Source: Duffyella gerundensis (GTDB lineage Bacteria > Pseudomonadota > Gammaproteobacteria > Enterobacterales > Enterobacteriaceae). From it: 64,000 nt of DNA. The notes under the pieces were generated by a model, which was not told the origin of the DNA, ran no database searches, and saw only the letters and a program-made list of their open reading frames with translations. Of this stretch, positions 10,214-21,302 are shown one piece after another. The stretch covers positions 820,616 to 884,615 of the forward strand of contig NZ_LN907827.1 of NCBI RefSeq assembly GCF_001517405.1, given 5' to 3'. Every line of letters starts with the position of its first letter. Position 1 is the stretch's first letter. The translations under genes were made by a program, and so were the position numbers.

Positions 10214-10650
10214 CCCTGCTTATCGTCGAAGCGGAACACATTGAGGCAGTTATCCTGCAAGCTGCTGTTGTCACTGGTGCAGGCGCGTTGCCAGCTCATC
10301 TGCCCCTCATTGCTGTTCCAGAGCGGGCTCATCACCACATTCAATCCGCTGAGGCTTTCCTGCCCGGTTAGCGTAATGGCTCCGGCATTTACCGCCACGC
10401 TGGCGACATAACGTGAACCTTTTGCTGCCGGAATACCGTTCTCGCCAGCATTACAGTTAGCGGTTGCGCCACGCTCAATGGTGCAGAGCTCTACTGCCGT
10501 TTTATAGGGCACCATGGTTTGCAGCATGTCAGTCAGGGCGGCGCGCTGCAGGTAATTCTGATAGGCCGGCAGGCCAATGGCGCTGAGTATGGCGACAATG
10601 CCAATGACGATCATGAGTTCAATCAGGGTAAATCCGCGTTGCATTTCCAT
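10210..10650 (-). CDS. ppdD: PpdD major type IV prepilin
   Basis: PpdD is the major pilin of the Enterobacterales type IV pilus. The 146-residue precursor begins MEMQRG then FTLIELMIVIGIVAILSAIG, which is the short leader with cleavage after Gly6, Phe as mature residue 1 and Glu5, followed by the hydrophobic N-terminal helix. Cys residues near positions 57 and 64, and a pair near the C-terminus, could form disulfides. I start at 10650 because GGAGG lies 8 nt upstream; the ATG two codons earlier sits only 2 nt from that site. It heads ppdD-hofB-hofC. Confidence 0.95.
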   Translation of the reverse strand: MEMQRGFTLIELMIVIGIVAILSAIGLPAYQNYLQRAALTDMLQTMVPYKTAVELCTIERGATANCNAGENGIPAAKGSRYVASVAVNAGAITLTGQESLSGLNVVMSPLWNSNEGQMSWQRACTSDNSSLQDNCLNVFRFDDKQG

Positions 10651-10815
10651 AGCCATCTCCTCCGTTGTGGTAGAGCGCTATGCTGCAATAGCGCCCGGCA
10701 GGCAGCCACAGGGGAAAATCCATGCTGGAAGCGCTGGCGCAAAGAAAATTCACGTTTTACATGGGATGAGAAAAGTTGCCGAGCCAGCGCACAAATTTTT
10801 CAGAGAGGGAGACAG

Positions 10816-10837
10816 AAAAGCCATCCTGCAGGATGGC
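10816..10837 (-). terminator. nadC terminator
   Basis: The palindrome GCCATCCTGCAGGATGGC (10820-10837; 7-bp stem, 4-nt loop) is followed on the minus strand by TTTTC. It lies 16 bp after the nadC stop and separates nadC from ppdD. Confidence 0.75.
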
Positions 10838-10853
10838 CTGTACCGATAAAGCG

Positions 10854-11786
<933 letters not shown>

Positions 11787-11943
11787 TTACCCGCCGTCTG
11801 CCAGCAGAAAACGCCATTTTGTTTAGTATCCTTAACAATGCGTTGTGTCATGTGAGAAGGTGCTGCTGTTGGGCTATTCCTGCCAATAATTTGCCAGGCA
11901 ACCATGCTACTCTTTCAGCGTGACGTTGATTAAGGAGTAACGC

Positions 11944-12525
11944 ATGCAGTTGCAGCAGGGCTGGATTGATGAAGCCAGAAAGGTGGAATCTCCGCATTTT
12001 AACGAGCGTCCCGCTAACGAAGCCCCTTCGTTACTGGTTGTCCACAACATCAGTTTACCGCCCGGAGAATTTGGTGGCCCGTGGATTGACGCGCTTTTTA
12101 CCGGCACCCTCGATCCCGCTGCGCATCCCTACTTTGCTGAAATACATCAGCTTCGCGTCGCCGCACACTGCCTCATCCGTCGGGATGGCGAAATCGTGCA
12201 GTATGTGCCTTTTAACGCCCGGGCGTGGCACGCCGGTGCCTCCTGTTTTCAGGGGCGTGAAAACTGCAATGATTTCTCGATGGGTATTGAGCTGGAGGGC
12301 ACTGACGATGTGCCTTATACCGAAGCGCAATATCAGGCGCTGGTGCGCGTTACGTTACTCCTGATGCAACACTATCCGCTGACGCTGGAACGTATCACCG
12401 GCCACAGCGATATCGCCCCGACGCGTAAAACCGATCCGGGTCCTGCTTTTGACTGGCCATACTTCCGCCAGTTGCTGACACATTCACTTCATGACTCACG
12501 GAGCATTCGGCATGACGCTGTTTAG
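11944..12525 (+). CDS. ampD: AmpD anhydro-muropeptide amidase
   Basis: AmpD is a cytoplasmic zinc amidase that removes the peptide from 1,6-anhydro-MurNAc peptides during wall recycling. Its loss raises inducer levels for AmpR-controlled beta-lactamase. The 193-residue protein has the zinc ligands His34 (VVHNISLPP), His154 (TGHSDIAP) and Asp164 ([10 protein letters not shown]), plus Lys162, all at the E. coli positions. The family block RAWHAGAS is present. A GGAG-type binding site (AAGGAG) precedes the ATG. It overlaps ampE by 14 bp. No ampC/ampR is in this window. Confidence 0.97.
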   Translation: MQLQQGWIDEARKVESPHFNERPANEAPSLLVVHNISLPPGEFGGPWIDALFTGTLDPAAHPYFAEIHQLRVAAHCLIRRDGEIVQYVPFNARAWHAGASCFQGRENCNDFSMGIELEGTDDVPYTEAQYQALVRVTLLLMQHYPLTLERITGHSDIAPTRKTDPGPAFDWPYFRQLLTHSLHDSRSIRHDAV

Positions 12526-13366
12526 CCTGTTACTGGTTTTAGGTTGGGAACGCTTGTTCAAAGTCGGCGAGCACTGGCAGCTTGAGCATCGGCTGGAGCC
12601 ACTGTTTCGCCATCGCCGCCGTTTTTCACTGCTGAACACGCTGCTGATGACCCTGCTGGCCATGGCGGTGGTCTGGATCTGCATTCTTGGGTTGAAAGGT
12701 ATACTGTTTGGCATACCGCAGCTGCTGTTTTGGATGGCGATTGGCCTGCTCTGCATTGGCGCGGGCAAGGTACGTTTGCACTATCACGCTTACCTGAAGG
12801 CAGCGACGCAGGGCGATCATCACGCGCGCGATACCATGGCCGAAGAGTTAACGCTGATTCACGGCGTACCGCCTGAGTGTTCGGAAGGGGATTTTTTGCG
12901 TGAGCTACAGAATGCGCTGCTGTGGATTAACTATCGCTTCTATCTGGCTCCGCTGTTCTGGTTTGTTATCGGCGGTGCCTGGGGACCGGTACTGCTGATG
13001 GGCTATGCGTTTTTGCGTGCCTGGCAAGGCTGGCTGGCCCGTCGACATTCTCCGCTGGAGCGTGCGCAGTCAGGTGTGGATGCCATTTTACACTGGCTGG
13101 ACTGGATTCCGGTGCGCCTGGCGGGTGTCGCTTATGCGCTGTTAGGGCACGGCGAAAAAGCGCTACCCGCCTGGTTTGCTTCACTTGGCGATCGGCACCG
13201 TTCGCAATATCAGGTGCTGACCAGCCTGGCGCAGTTTTCACTGGCGCGCGATCCGCACCTTAGCGCGGTACAAACTCCGCGCGTGGCGGTCAGCCTGGCA
13301 AAAAAAGTCTCGTTGGTGCTGGTGGTGGTGGTTGCCCTACTGACCATCTACGGTGCGCTGGTTTAA
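12512..13366 (+). CDS. ampE: AmpE inner-membrane protein
   Basis: AmpE is an inner-membrane protein linked to beta-lactam signalling; its biochemical role is not settled. The 284-residue protein equals E. coli AmpE in length when started at the ATG at 12512 ([17 protein letters not shown]). Membrane segments are visible at about residues 1-20, 45-85, 145-175 and the C-terminal [19 protein letters not shown]. The loop block [16 protein letters not shown] and [17 protein letters not shown] are family hallmarks. It is coupled to ampD by overlap. Its stop shares TTAA (13363-13366) with the convergent GH43 gene. Confidence 0.95.
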   Translation: MTLFSLLLVLGWERLFKVGEHWQLEHRLEPLFRHRRRFSLLNTLLMTLLAMAVVWICILGLKGILFGIPQLLFWMAIGLLCIGAGKVRLHYHAYLKAATQGDHHARDTMAEELTLIHGVPPECSEGDFLRELQNALLWINYRFYLAPLFWFVIGGAWGPVLLMGYAFLRAWQGWLARRHSPLERAQSGVDAILHWLDWIPVRLAGVAYALLGHGEKALPAWFASLGDRHRSQYQVLTSLAQFSLARDPHLSAVQTPRVAVSLAKKVSLVLVVVVALLTIYGALV

Positions 13367-14316
13367 GGTGAATCCGCTGGCGGCACGCCGAAGTCTGGCA
13401 TGCCGTCGGCGCGCCAGGCGAAGGGCTTAATGCGGGTGTGCCGGTTGGGATCCCACAGCGGATCGCCTTCGATTTCCGTATAGTTGCGCGCGTGGTAAAC
13501 CAGCAGCGGTTGACCCTGTTCATCGGTAGTAAAACTGTTGTGCCCCGGGCCAAACTGTTGGTTCTCCCAACTGGTGGTGAATACCGGATCGGCGGATTTA
13601 TGCCAGTTGTCCGGGTTCAACAGATCGGCATCTTCATCAATCCACAGCAGACCCAGCGCATAATTTTCATCGGTGGCGCTGGCGGAGTAGGTGACAAAAA
13701 GTCTGCCGCCGTGAACAATCACCGCTGGCCCCTCATTCACCAGAAATCCGCGACATTCCCACTCAAATTCAGGTTTGCTGAGCATCACCGGCGGTCCTTT
13801 CAGCGTCCATGGGTTTTCCAGTTCAGCCAGATAGAGGTTTGAATTGCCTGCGATGGCCGGATCCTTTTGCGCCCACAGATACCAGTTTTTACCCTGATGA
13901 TGAAAGCTGGTGGCATCCAGCGAAAAGGAGTCTATCGGCGTGTGTACCCGACGCGGCGGCTGCCACTGGCTGGCTACCAGCGGATCGTCGTGGTCGCTAA
14001 CCAGCGCATACATGCGATGTTGAAACAGGCCCTCTTTGATTTCGCGCCCAGGAGCAGCGGCAAAGTAGATAACCCACTGCTGGCCGAAGCGGTGCAGTTC
14101 AGGCGCCCAAATCAACTCGCTCAGCGGCCCGCTGTGATCTTTCTCCCACAGCGTAACCGGTTCAGCTTCACGCAGGCCCATCAGGCTGTCGGCGGCGCGC
14201 AGCTCCAGCCGATCGTACTCCGGCACCGAAGCGATAAAATAGTAGTGGTCTTTATGGCGCATAATCTGTGGATCGGCGCGCTGAGGTATAAAGGGATTGG
14301 GTAGATGAAGGCTCAT
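13363..14316 (-). CDS. Glycoside hydrolase family 43 enzyme
   Basis: GH43 enzymes are inverting hydrolases acting mainly on arabinose- or xylose-containing plant polysaccharides and oligosaccharides. The 317-residue protein is a single five-bladed propeller. The expected catalytic triad is visible: Asp15 (RADPQIM, general base), Asp134 (FSLDATSF, pKa modulator) and Glu195 (VNEGPAVI, general acid). There is no signal peptide, so it likely cleaves small oligosaccharides inside the cell after uptake. It is coupled to the upstream transporter gene by an ATGA overlap (14313-14316). Alpha-L-arabinofuranosidase is the likeliest activity, with beta-xylosidase the alternative. E. coli has no gene here. 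Confidence 0.85.
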   Translation of the reverse strand: MSLHLPNPFIPQRADPQIMRHKDHYYFIASVPEYDRLELRAADSLMGLREAEPVTLWEKDHSGPLSELIWAPELHRFGQQWVIYFAAAPGREIKEGLFQHRMYALVSDHDDPLVASQWQPPRRVHTPIDSFSLDATSFHHQGKNWYLWAQKDPAIAGNSNLYLAELENPWTLKGPPVMLSKPEFEWECRGFLVNEGPAVIVHGGRLFVTYSASATDENYALGLLWIDEDADLLNPDNWHKSADPVFTTSWENQQFGPGHNSFTTDEQGQPLLVYHARNYTEIEGDPLWDPNRHTRIKPFAWRADGMPDFGVPPADSP

Positions 14317-15725
14317 TTTACCTCTCCAGGTTTAATGGTGGCAGCGTGGCTGGGGCGAATCTCGTGCAACTCGCGAAAATTCTCCCGACGTAGCGCCAGA
14401 TCCTGCTGAATGGTATGCATCAGGCGATTATCCACTTTCAACAGGCGAACGACACCCGCAGTAATCAGATAGCCAACGGCGGGGATAATGGTAAACATCA
14501 ATACAATACCGTGCAGCGTATCGCCAGACTGCTGTTTTGCACCGGCGTCGTAACCGTACCAGGAGAGCAGGAAGCCCACCAGCGCGCCTGCGACCGCCAG
14601 TCCGACCTTAAGGAAAAACAGGTTGCCGGAGAAACTGATGCCGGTGCTGCGCTTGCCGGTTTTCCACTCGCCGTAATCGTCAACGTCGGCCATTAATGAC
14701 CAGTGCAGCGGTGATGGGATCTGATGCAGGATATTCAGTACAAAATAGGCGGCGACCACCAGTGTGGTGGCATGAGGATTGAGCCAGTAGAATCCGCAGG
14801 AGAAAATGGCGAGCAGAATATTGGTCCAGAAAAAGACCTTGAGTTTGCACCAACGGTCGGTCAGCACCTTGGCCAGCGTACTGCCAATCATCATGCCAAC
14901 CACGCCGAGGCTGATAAACAGCGTAGCGAAGTGGGTCGACTGACCCATTACCCATGTTACGTAATACATGGTGGCTGCCATGCGAATGAAGCCGGGGCAG
15001 ACGTTACAGAAAGTCAGTAGCAGCATGCGCACCCACTGGTCATTTTTCCAGACGTCGCGCAGATCGTTTTTCAAATCGTCGTTGTTTGGCACCGCCGGGC
15101 GAATACGTTCACGCACGGTGGCAAAACAGAACAGGAACATAAAGAAGCCGATCAGGGCCAGCACGCTCATCGCCATCTGATAACCGCGCGCCTTGTCGCC
15201 CTGACCGAACCAGTCGACCAGCGGCAACAGTGACAGCGATAAAATCAGCGTGGCCACGCCGACCATCACAAAACGGTAAGACTGACAGGAGACGCGCTCA
15301 TGCGGATCGTTAGTAATCACGCCGCCCAGAGAACAGTAAGGAATACTGATGGCGGTGTAGGTCAGCGACATTAAAAAGTAGGTCACAAAGGCATAAATGA
15401 CTTTGCTGTTGTAGGTCCATTCCGGCGTGGTAAACATCAGTACGCTGAACAACACATAGGGCAGCGACATCCACAGCAGCCAGGGGCGAAAACGTCCCCA
15501 GCGACTCTGCGTACGATCGGCAATGGCGCCCATAATCGGGTCAGTGACCGCATCCAGCACGCGAACCGACAGCAGCAGGCCGCCGACCAGCGCCGGTGCC
15601 AGGCCAAAAATGTCGGTGTAAAAATAGGTGAGGAATAACATGATAGCGCCATTGATCATGTTGCAGCCGGCATCGCCCATGCCGTATCCGAGCTTCTCCC
15701 GGAATGTTAAAGCCGATCCTTTCAT
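14313..15725 (-). CDS. GPH-family sugar:cation symporter
   Basis: This 470-residue membrane protein belongs to the glycoside-pentoside-hexuronide family (MelB, XynB/YicJ type). The hallmark N-terminus GYGMGDAGCNMINGAIMLFLTY, the loop DAVTDPIMGAIADRTQSRWGRFRPW and later YCSLGGVITNDPHERVSCQ are all present, with about 12 membrane segments. I start at 15725 (MKGSALTFREKLG) because GAGGAT lies about 7 nt upstream; an open frame continues upstream but is not membrane-like. It is co-transcribed with the GH43 gene, which points to import of an arabinoside or xyloside that GH43 then cleaves. The substrate is inferred. Confidence 0.88.
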   Translation of the reverse strand: MKGSALTFREKLGYGMGDAGCNMINGAIMLFLTYFYTDIFGLAPALVGGLLLSVRVLDAVTDPIMGAIADRTQSRWGRFRPWLLWMSLPYVLFSVLMFTTPEWTYNSKVIYAFVTYFLMSLTYTAISIPYCSLGGVITNDPHERVSCQSYRFVMVGVATLILSLSLLPLVDWFGQGDKARGYQMAMSVLALIGFFMFLFCFATVRERIRPAVPNNDDLKNDLRDVWKNDQWVRMLLLTFCNVCPGFIRMAATMYYVTWVMGQSTHFATLFISLGVVGMMIGSTLAKVLTDRWCKLKVFFWTNILLAIFSCGFYWLNPHATTLVVAAYFVLNILHQIPSPLHWSLMADVDDYGEWKTGKRSTGISFSGNLFFLKVGLAVAGALVGFLLSWYGYDAGAKQQSGDTLHGIVLMFTIIPAVGYLITAGVVRLLKVDNRLMHTIQQDLALRRENFRELHEIRPSHAATIKPGEVK

Positions 15726-15850
15726 GGATAAATCCTCTTCCGCAAATGGTAAGCGGAGATTATCTATGTTAATCAGCGAGATGACCGGCAATAAACTGCC
15801 GCGATGATGGACAAAACGGTTATTAGAGGAAAAGTGTGAGGGGAGTAGCA

Positions 15851-15873
15851 AAGCGGGCCGGGGCGGCCCGCTT
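15851..15873 (-). terminator. GC-rich hairpin after aroP
   Basis: A 10-bp stem (15851-15860 with 15864-15873, 3-nt loop) starts just after the aroP stop. A long T tract is missing, so termination strength is uncertain. The 125 bp between it and the GPH gene should hold that operon's promoter. Confidence 0.6.
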
Positions 15874-15877
15874 GTTA

Positions 15878-17233
15878 TCAGGCTTTCTGCAGACGGTTTT
15901 TCACCGCATAACCGACAGCCAAAATCACCAGCCAGACCGGGATCAACCAGACTGAAATGCTCATGCCTGGCGTCATGGCCATGATTACCAGAATGCCCAC
16001 CATAAAGGCCAGACAGATCCAGTTGCCGAGCGGATAGAGCAACGCTTTGAAGCGCGTCTGCACGCCCTGACGATCTTTGGCTTTGCGGAACTGCAGATGC
16101 GCCAGGCTGATCATCGCCCAGTTGATCACCAGCGCAGAGACGACCAACGACATCAGCAGGCCAAAGGCTTCGCCTGGCATCAGGTAGTTGATCAGCACGC
16201 AGATGGCGGTTGCCAGCGCAGATACTGCCAGCGCGACGTAAGGCACGCCACGGCGATCCACTTTCAACAGCGCTTTTGGTCCGTTGCCCTGCTGAGCCAG
16301 ACCAAACAGCATGCGGCTGTTACAGTAAACACAGCTGTTATAGACCGACAGCGCAGCGGTCAGGATCACCACGTTCAGCGCGTTTGCAACCAGCGCATCG
16401 CCTAAATCGTGGAAAATCATCACGAACGGGCTGCCGCCTTCGACTACTTTGGTCCACGGATAGAGCGAAAGCAGCACGGTCAGCGAGCCGATATAAAAAA
16501 TCAGGATGCGATAAATGACCTGATTAGTCGCTTTAGGAATGCTTCTCTCCGGATCATCCGCTTCAGCTGCGGTGATGCCGACCAGCTCAAGGCCACCGAA
16601 GGAGAACATGATCACCGCCATCGCCATGACCAGCCCGCTCACGCCGTTCGGGAAGAAACCGCCTTTGTCCCAGATGTTGCTTACCGCAGCTTCCGGCCCG
16701 GCATGACCACCAAACAGTAGCCAGCCGCCAAACAGAATCATGCCCACCACCGCCACAACTTTGATAATGGCAAACCAGAACTCCAGCTCGCCATAGACTT
16801 TAACGTTGGTCATATTGATGGCGTTGATCAGCACAAAGAAGATGGCCGCGGAAACCCAGGTCGGTACGTCCGGCCACCAGTACTGTATATAGATGCCCAC
16901 CGCGGTCAGTTCCGCCATCGCCACTAACACATACAGCACCCAGTAGTTCCAGCCAGAGGCGAAACCGGCAAAATTACCCCAGTACTTATAGGCAAAATGG
17001 CTGAATGAACCGGCAACGGGCTCTTCAACCACCATTTCGGCCAGCTGGCGCATAATCAAAAAAGCGATAAAGCCGCCGATGGCGTAACCCAGTAAGACCG
17101 AAGGCCCGGCCATCTTAATCGTTTGGGCGATCCCGAGGAATAAACCGGTGCCCACGGCGCCACCCAACGCGATGAGCTGAATATGGCGATTTTTAAGTCC
17201 GCGCTTCAGCGTTTCGCCCTGCTGTTGATCCAT
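15878..17233 (-). CDS. aroP: AroP aromatic amino acid permease
   Basis: AroP is the general phenylalanine/tyrosine/tryptophan:proton symporter of the inner membrane, in the APC superfamily. The 451 residues (about 457 in E. coli) start MDQQQGETLKRGLKNRHIQL and contain the family signature GGAVGTGLFLG, EPVAGSFSHFAYKYWG, the FSFGGLELVGITAAEADDPE block and about 12 membrane helices. It is divergent from pdhR, exactly as in E. coli, which supports AroP over PheP or other paralogues. A TyrR-like box lies 73 bp upstream of the start. Confidence 0.95.
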   Translation of the reverse strand: MDQQQGETLKRGLKNRHIQLIALGGAVGTGLFLGIAQTIKMAGPSVLLGYAIGGFIAFLIMRQLAEMVVEEPVAGSFSHFAYKYWGNFAGFASGWNYWVLYVLVAMAELTAVGIYIQYWWPDVPTWVSAAIFFVLINAINMTNVKVYGELEFWFAIIKVVAVVGMILFGGWLLFGGHAGPEAAVSNIWDKGGFFPNGVSGLVMAMAVIMFSFGGLELVGITAAEADDPERSIPKATNQVIYRILIFYIGSLTVLLSLYPWTKVVEGGSPFVMIFHDLGDALVANALNVVILTAALSVYNSCVYCNSRMLFGLAQQGNGPKALLKVDRRGVPYVALAVSALATAICVLINYLMPGEAFGLLMSLVVSALVINWAMISLAHLQFRKAKDRQGVQTRFKALLYPLGNWICLAFMVGILVIMAMTPGMSISVWLIPVWLVILAVGYAVKNRLQKA

Positions 17234-17305
17234 ACAAACCTCGTACTGATGTGATGTTTTCCCTGGCGACTGCCTGCCGGAGCCGTAAGGTGCTTTTTAC
17301 AATAA

Positions 17306-17323
17306 CGTATTGAATATTTTACG
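17306..17323 (-). promoter_or_regulatory. candidate TyrR box for aroP
   Basis: CGTATTGAATATTTTACG fits the TyrR consensus TGTAAA-N6-TTTACA in the critical G and C (15 bp apart), in GTA and in TTTAC. It lies where aroP repression by TyrR would act. AroP is a known TyrR target in E. coli; the site itself is inferred. Confidence 0.5.
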
Positions 17324-17675
17324 GTTGCAGGCGTGCTGTTTTCAGCCGGATGCTACCCTGGCGACAAGAATAGTGATAAGCGAAACGCTTTGCACCTGCT
17401 TTCGCTTTTCGTGCTAAGGATTCGCGACAAAACCGTTGCGGCTTCACATTTCTGTAACGCTTTTTTGCCATGAATTTAGCGTGGCGACGAATCCCGTTTA
17501 CTTATGACGCGAAAAGCACAGGGCTGCTAAATGCGTGTAAGTTTTGGTAAAAGTTGCCATGATTTTTTGAAGTATGCCGGAAAACGCGCTCCAATTACCT
17601 GCTGGCAGAGTGATAAAAAGGCCTGATGCTGCCCGCTGTTTCAGACGGTGGCGATATAGACACCAGGTAAATACT

Positions 17676-17704
17676 TTGTTACTTTACCGGCTCAATTTTT
17701 AAAT
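17676..17704 (+). promoter_or_regulatory. candidate pdhR operon promoter
   Basis: TTGTTA (17676-17681) and TTAAAT (17699-17704) are spaced 17 bp apart, and the -10 box runs into the PdhR operator, so repressor binding would block RNA polymerase. The match is partial (four of six in the -10 box). Confidence 0.45.
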
Positions 17705-17719
17705 TGGTATTACCAATTT
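17701..17719 (+). promoter_or_regulatory. PdhR operator
   Basis: AAATTGGTATTACCAATTT is a perfect 9-1-9 palindrome containing the PdhR core ATTGGT-N3-ACCAAT. It sits 33 bp before the pdhR start, the position of the autoregulatory operator in E. coli. PdhR releases this site on binding pyruvate. Confidence 0.92.
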
Positions 17720-17751
17720 ACTTCTGGCGTTCGGCTAAACAAGAAGGGCAG

Positions 17752-18516
17752 ATGGCTTATAGTAAAATTCGCCAACCCAAACTCTCTGACGCAATTGAGC
17801 AACAGCTTGAGTCTCTGATCATGGAAGGGACGTTGCGACCGGGAGAGAAGCTCCTGCCTGAACGCGAACTTGCCAAACAGTTTGACGTTTCCCGTCCCTC
17901 TTTACGAGAAGCCATACAGCGTCTGGAAGCCAAAGGATTGCTGCTGCGCCGACAGGGCGGTGGCACTTTCGTACAGAAGAGTCTGTGGCAAAGCCTCAGC
18001 GATCCGCTGGTGGGCTTACTGGCCGGTCATCCTGAATCTCAGTTCGATCTCTTAGAAACCCGCCACGCGCTGGAAGGCATCGCTGCCTACTACGCCGCGC
18101 TAAGAGGCACCGATGAAGATCTGGAGCGTATTCGCCACTGCCACCTGAAGATTCAACAGGCGCAGGAAAGTGGCGATCTCGACGCGGAGGCGGATGCGGT
18201 GATGCAGTATCAGATCGCCGTCACAGAAGCTGCGCATAATGTCGTACTCTTACATTTATTGCGCAGCATGGGTCCTATGCTGGAACAAAACGTTCGACAG
18301 AACTTCGAATTGCTTTACTCGCGCCGGGAAATGCTGGCGAAAGTGAGTGGTCATCGCGCCAGTATTTTTGAGGCGATTGTGGCTCGTGAGCCGGAAAAAG
18401 CGCGCGAAGCTTCACACCGCCACCTGGCGTTTATCGAGGAGATATTGCTGGACAGAAGCCGGGAGGAGACGCGCCGTGAGCGTTCTCTGCGCCGTCTCCA
18501 GCAACGTAAGGAATAA
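17752..18516 (+). CDS. pdhR: PdhR pyruvate-sensing repressor
   Basis: PdhR is the GntR/FadR-type repressor of the pyruvate dehydrogenase operon and responds to pyruvate. The 254 residues equal E. coli PdhR. The N-terminal winged helix is at about residues 10-75, with [20 protein letters not shown] and [14 protein letters not shown], and RRQGGGTFV as the wing. The C-terminal FCD-type effector domain follows. The start at 17752 ([13 protein letters not shown]) has AAGGG upstream; an in-frame TTG further up would lie inside the operator and is not used. It is first gene of the pdhR-aceE-aceF-lpd locus. Confidence 0.97.
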   Translation: MAYSKIRQPKLSDAIEQQLESLIMEGTLRPGEKLLPERELAKQFDVSRPSLREAIQRLEAKGLLLRRQGGGTFVQKSLWQSLSDPLVGLLAGHPESQFDLLETRHALEGIAAYYAALRGTDEDLERIRHCHLKIQQAQESGDLDAEADAVMQYQIAVTEAAHNVVLLHLLRSMGPMLEQNVRQNFELLYSRREMLAKVSGHRASIFEAIVAREPEKAREASHRHLAFIEEILLDRSREETRRERSLRRLQQRKE

Positions 18517-18618
18517 CGTGCGGCAACGACCGTGCGACATTAACGACGGGCCTGGCCTTCTGGTGTTTACAGGCTCCTGATTATTCAACGTAATAGACAC
18601 AGATAAGGAATTAACCCC

Positions 18619-21288
18619 ATGTCAGAACGTTTACACAATGACGTGGACCCGATCGAAACCCGCGACTGGCTGCAGGCGATCGAATCGGTCATCCGTGAAG
18701 AAGGTGTTGAACGCGCACAGTTCCTGATTGATCAGGTGCTGAGTGAAGCTCGTAAAGGCGGCGTGAAGGTTGCGGCTGGTACTGGTACCGCGATCAGCAA
18801 CTACGTTAACTCCATTGCTGTTGAAGATGAGCCGGACTACCCGGGTAACACCACTTTAGAACGTCGTATCCGTTCCGCTATCCGCTGGAACGCCATCATG
18901 ACCGTTCTGCGTGCATCGAAGAAAGATCTGGAACTGGGCGGCCACATGTCATCCTTCCAGTCTTCCGCCACGATTTATGAAGTGTGCTTTAACCACTTCT
19001 TCCGTGCGCGTAGCGAAAAAGATGGCGGCGATCTGGTCTATTTCCAGGGCCACATTTCTCCGGGCATCTATGCGCGCGCCTTCCTGGAAGGCCGTCTGAC
19101 CGAAGAGCAGATGAACAACTTCCGTCAGGAAGTGCACGGCAAAGGCCTCTCTTCTTATCCGCATCCAAAACTGATGCCGGATTTCTGGCAGTTCCCAACC
19201 GTGTCAATGGGCCTCGGTCCGTTGAGCGCGATTTATCAGGCTAAGTTCCTCAAATACCTTGAGCATCGCGGTCTGAAAGATACTTCTCAGCAAACCGTGT
19301 ACGCCTTCCTCGGCGACGGCGAAATGGATGAGCCAGAATCAAAAGGCGCCATCACCATTGCTACGCGTGAGAAGCTGGATAACCTGGTATTTATCATTAA
19401 CTGTAACCTGCAGCGCCTTGATGGCCCGGTTACCGGCAATGGCAAAATCATCAACGAACTGGAAGGCATTTTTGCCGGTGCCGGTTGGGAAGTGATCAAG
19501 GTTATCTGGGGCGGTCGTTGGGATGAACTGCTGCGTAAAGATACCAGCGGCAAGCTGATTCAGCTGATGAATGAAACCGTTGACGGCGATTATCAGACCT
19601 TCAAATCCCGCGATGGCGCTTACGTGCGCGAAAAATTCTTTGGCAAATATCCTGAAACCGCCGCGCTGGTGAAGGATATGAGCGACGATGAGATTTGGGC
19701 GCTGAACCGTGGCGGCCACGATCCGAAGAAAATCTACGCGGCGCTGAAAAAAGCACAGGATACCAAAGGCAAACCGGTTCTGATTCTGGCGCATACCATC
19801 AAGGGTTACGGTATGGGCGACACCGCGGAAGGCAAAAACATTGCCCACCAGGTGAAGAAAATGAACATGGATGGCGTGCGTTATATCCGCGATCGTTTCA
19901 ACGTGCCGGTAGAAGATGCCAACATCGAAAGCCTGCCGTATGTGACCTTCGAGAAAGGTTCTGAAGAGCACACTTATCTGCATGGTCAGCGTGAAAAGCT
20001 CAACGGCTATCTGCCAACACGTCAGGCGACCTTCAGCGAGAAGCTGGAAATGCCTGCGCTGGAAGAGTTCCGTGCGCTGCTCGAAGAGCAGAACAAAGAG
20101 ATCTCCACCACCATCGCCTTCGTGCGTGCGCTTAACGTCATGCTGAAAAACAAGTCGATCAAAGATCGTCTGGTGCCAATTCTGGCTGACGAAGCGCGTA
20201 CTTTCGGTATGGAAGGTCTGTTCCGTCAGATCGGTATTTACAGCCCGAACGGTCAGCAATATACGCCGCAGGATCGCGAGCAGGTTGCTTACTATAAAGA
20301 AGATGAGAAAGGCCAGATTCTGCAGGAAGGCATCAACGAACTGGGTGCAGGCGCATCCTGGCTGGCGGCGGCAACGTCCTACAGCACCAACAACCTGCCG
20401 ATGATTCCTTTCTACATTTATTACTCGATGTTTGGCTTCCAGCGTATCGGCGATCTCTGCTGGGCAGCGGGCGACCAACAGGCGCGCGGCTTCCTGGTCG
20501 GCGGTACCTCAGGTCGTACTACCCTGAACGGCGAAGGTCTGCAACACGAAGATGGCCACAGCCATATTCAGTCGCTGACCATCCCGAACTGCATCTCTTA
20601 CGACCCGGCTTACGCCTATGAAGTGGCCGTGATCATGCATGACGGTCTGGTGCGTATGTACGGTGACGCGCAGGAAAACATCTACTACTACATCACCACG
20701 CTGAACGAAAACTACCACATGCCTGCGATGCCGCAGGGTGCGGAAGAAGGTATCCGTAAAGGTATCTACAAGCTGGAAACCCTTGAAGGCAGCAAAGGCA
20801 AAGTCCAGCTGCTGGGCTCCGGTTCAATCCTGCGCCACGTGCGCGAAGCCGCTGAGATTCTGGCGAAGGATTACGGTATCGGCTCTGACGTTTACAGCGT
20901 GACCTCGTTCACCGAACTGGCGCGTGATGGCCAGGATTGTGAGCGCTGGAACATGCTGCATCCAACGGAAGAAGCGCGCGTGCCTTACATCGCTCAGGTG
21001 ATGAACGATGCGCCAGCTGTGGCATCAACCGACTACATGAAGCTGTTCGCTGAGCAGGTGCGTAGCTACATTCCAGCAAGCGATTATCGCGTTCTGGGCA
21101 CTGACGGCTATGGCCGTTCAGACAGCCGCGAAAATCTGCGTCATCACTTCGAAGTGGATGCCACTTATGTTGTGGTTGCCGCACTGGGTGAACTGGCTAA
21201 ACGCGGTGAAATCGATAAGAAAGTGGTTGCGGAAGCGATCCAGAAATTCGAAATCGATGCAGATAAAGTTAACCCGCGTCTGGCATAA
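18619..21288 (+). CDS. aceE: Pyruvate dehydrogenase E1 component
   Basis: AceE is the thiamine diphosphate-dependent E1 subunit that decarboxylates pyruvate and acetylates the lipoyl groups of AceF. The 889-residue homodimeric-type protein (887 in E. coli) has the ThDP motif beginning [14 protein letters not shown] near residue 232 and ending [11 protein letters not shown] about 30 residues later. Other conserved blocks are [40 protein letters not shown] and [20 protein letters not shown]. It is 102 bp after pdhR and 14 bp before aceF. The C-terminal pyrimidine-side domain is complete. Confidence 0.99.
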   Translation: MSERLHNDVDPIETRDWLQAIESVIREEGVERAQFLIDQVLSEARKGGVKVAAGTGTAISNYVNSIAVEDEPDYPGNTTLERRIRSAIRWNAIMTVLRASKKDLELGGHMSSFQSSATIYEVCFNHFFRARSEKDGGDLVYFQGHISPGIYARAFLEGRLTEEQMNNFRQEVHGKGLSSYPHPKLMPDFWQFPTVSMGLGPLSAIYQAKFLKYLEHRGLKDTSQQTVYAFLGDGEMDEPESKGAITIATREKLDNLVFIINCNLQRLDGPVTGNGKIINELEGIFAGAGWEVIKVIWGGRWDELLRKDTSGKLIQLMNETVDGDYQTFKSRDGAYVREKFFGKYPETAALVKDMSDDEIWALNRGGHDPKKIYAALKKAQDTKGKPVLILAHTIKGYGMGDTAEGKNIAHQVKKMNMDGVRYIRDRFNVPVEDANIESLPYVTFEKGSEEHTYLHGQREKLNGYLPTRQATFSEKLEMPALEEFRALLEEQNKEISTTIAFVRALNVMLKNKSIKDRLVPILADEARTFGMEGLFRQIGIYSPNGQQYTPQDREQVAYYKEDEKGQILQEGINELGAGASWLAAATSYSTNNLPMIPFYIYYSMFGFQRIGDLCWAAGDQQARGFLVGGTSGRTTLNGEGLQHEDGHSHIQSLTIPNCISYDPAYAYEVAVIMHDGLVRMYGDAQENIYYYITTLNENYHMPAMPQGAEEGIRKGIYKLETLEGSKGKVQLLGSGSILRHVREAAEILAKDYGIGSDVYSVTSFTELARDGQDCERWNMLHPTEEARVPYIAQVMNDAPAVASTDYMKLFAEQVRSYIPASDYRVLGTDGYGRSDSRENLRHHFEVDATYVVVAALGELAKRGEIDKKVVAEAIQKFEIDADKVNPRLA

Positions 21289-21302
21289 GAGGTAAGAAAG
21301 TA

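Larger units (their letters stand above)
17234..17751. other. aroP-pdhR divergent control region
   Basis: No gene is seen in this 518-bp gap. It must carry the aroP promoter (leftward) and the pdhR promoter (rightward). The TyrR-like box and the PdhR operator are listed separately. The middle part (about 17340-17660) has no element I can name. Confidence 0.6.

Noticed and set aside
19339..20478. 379-codon leftward open frame opposite aceE
   Set aside because: Antisense to a highly conserved gene, with no domain features.
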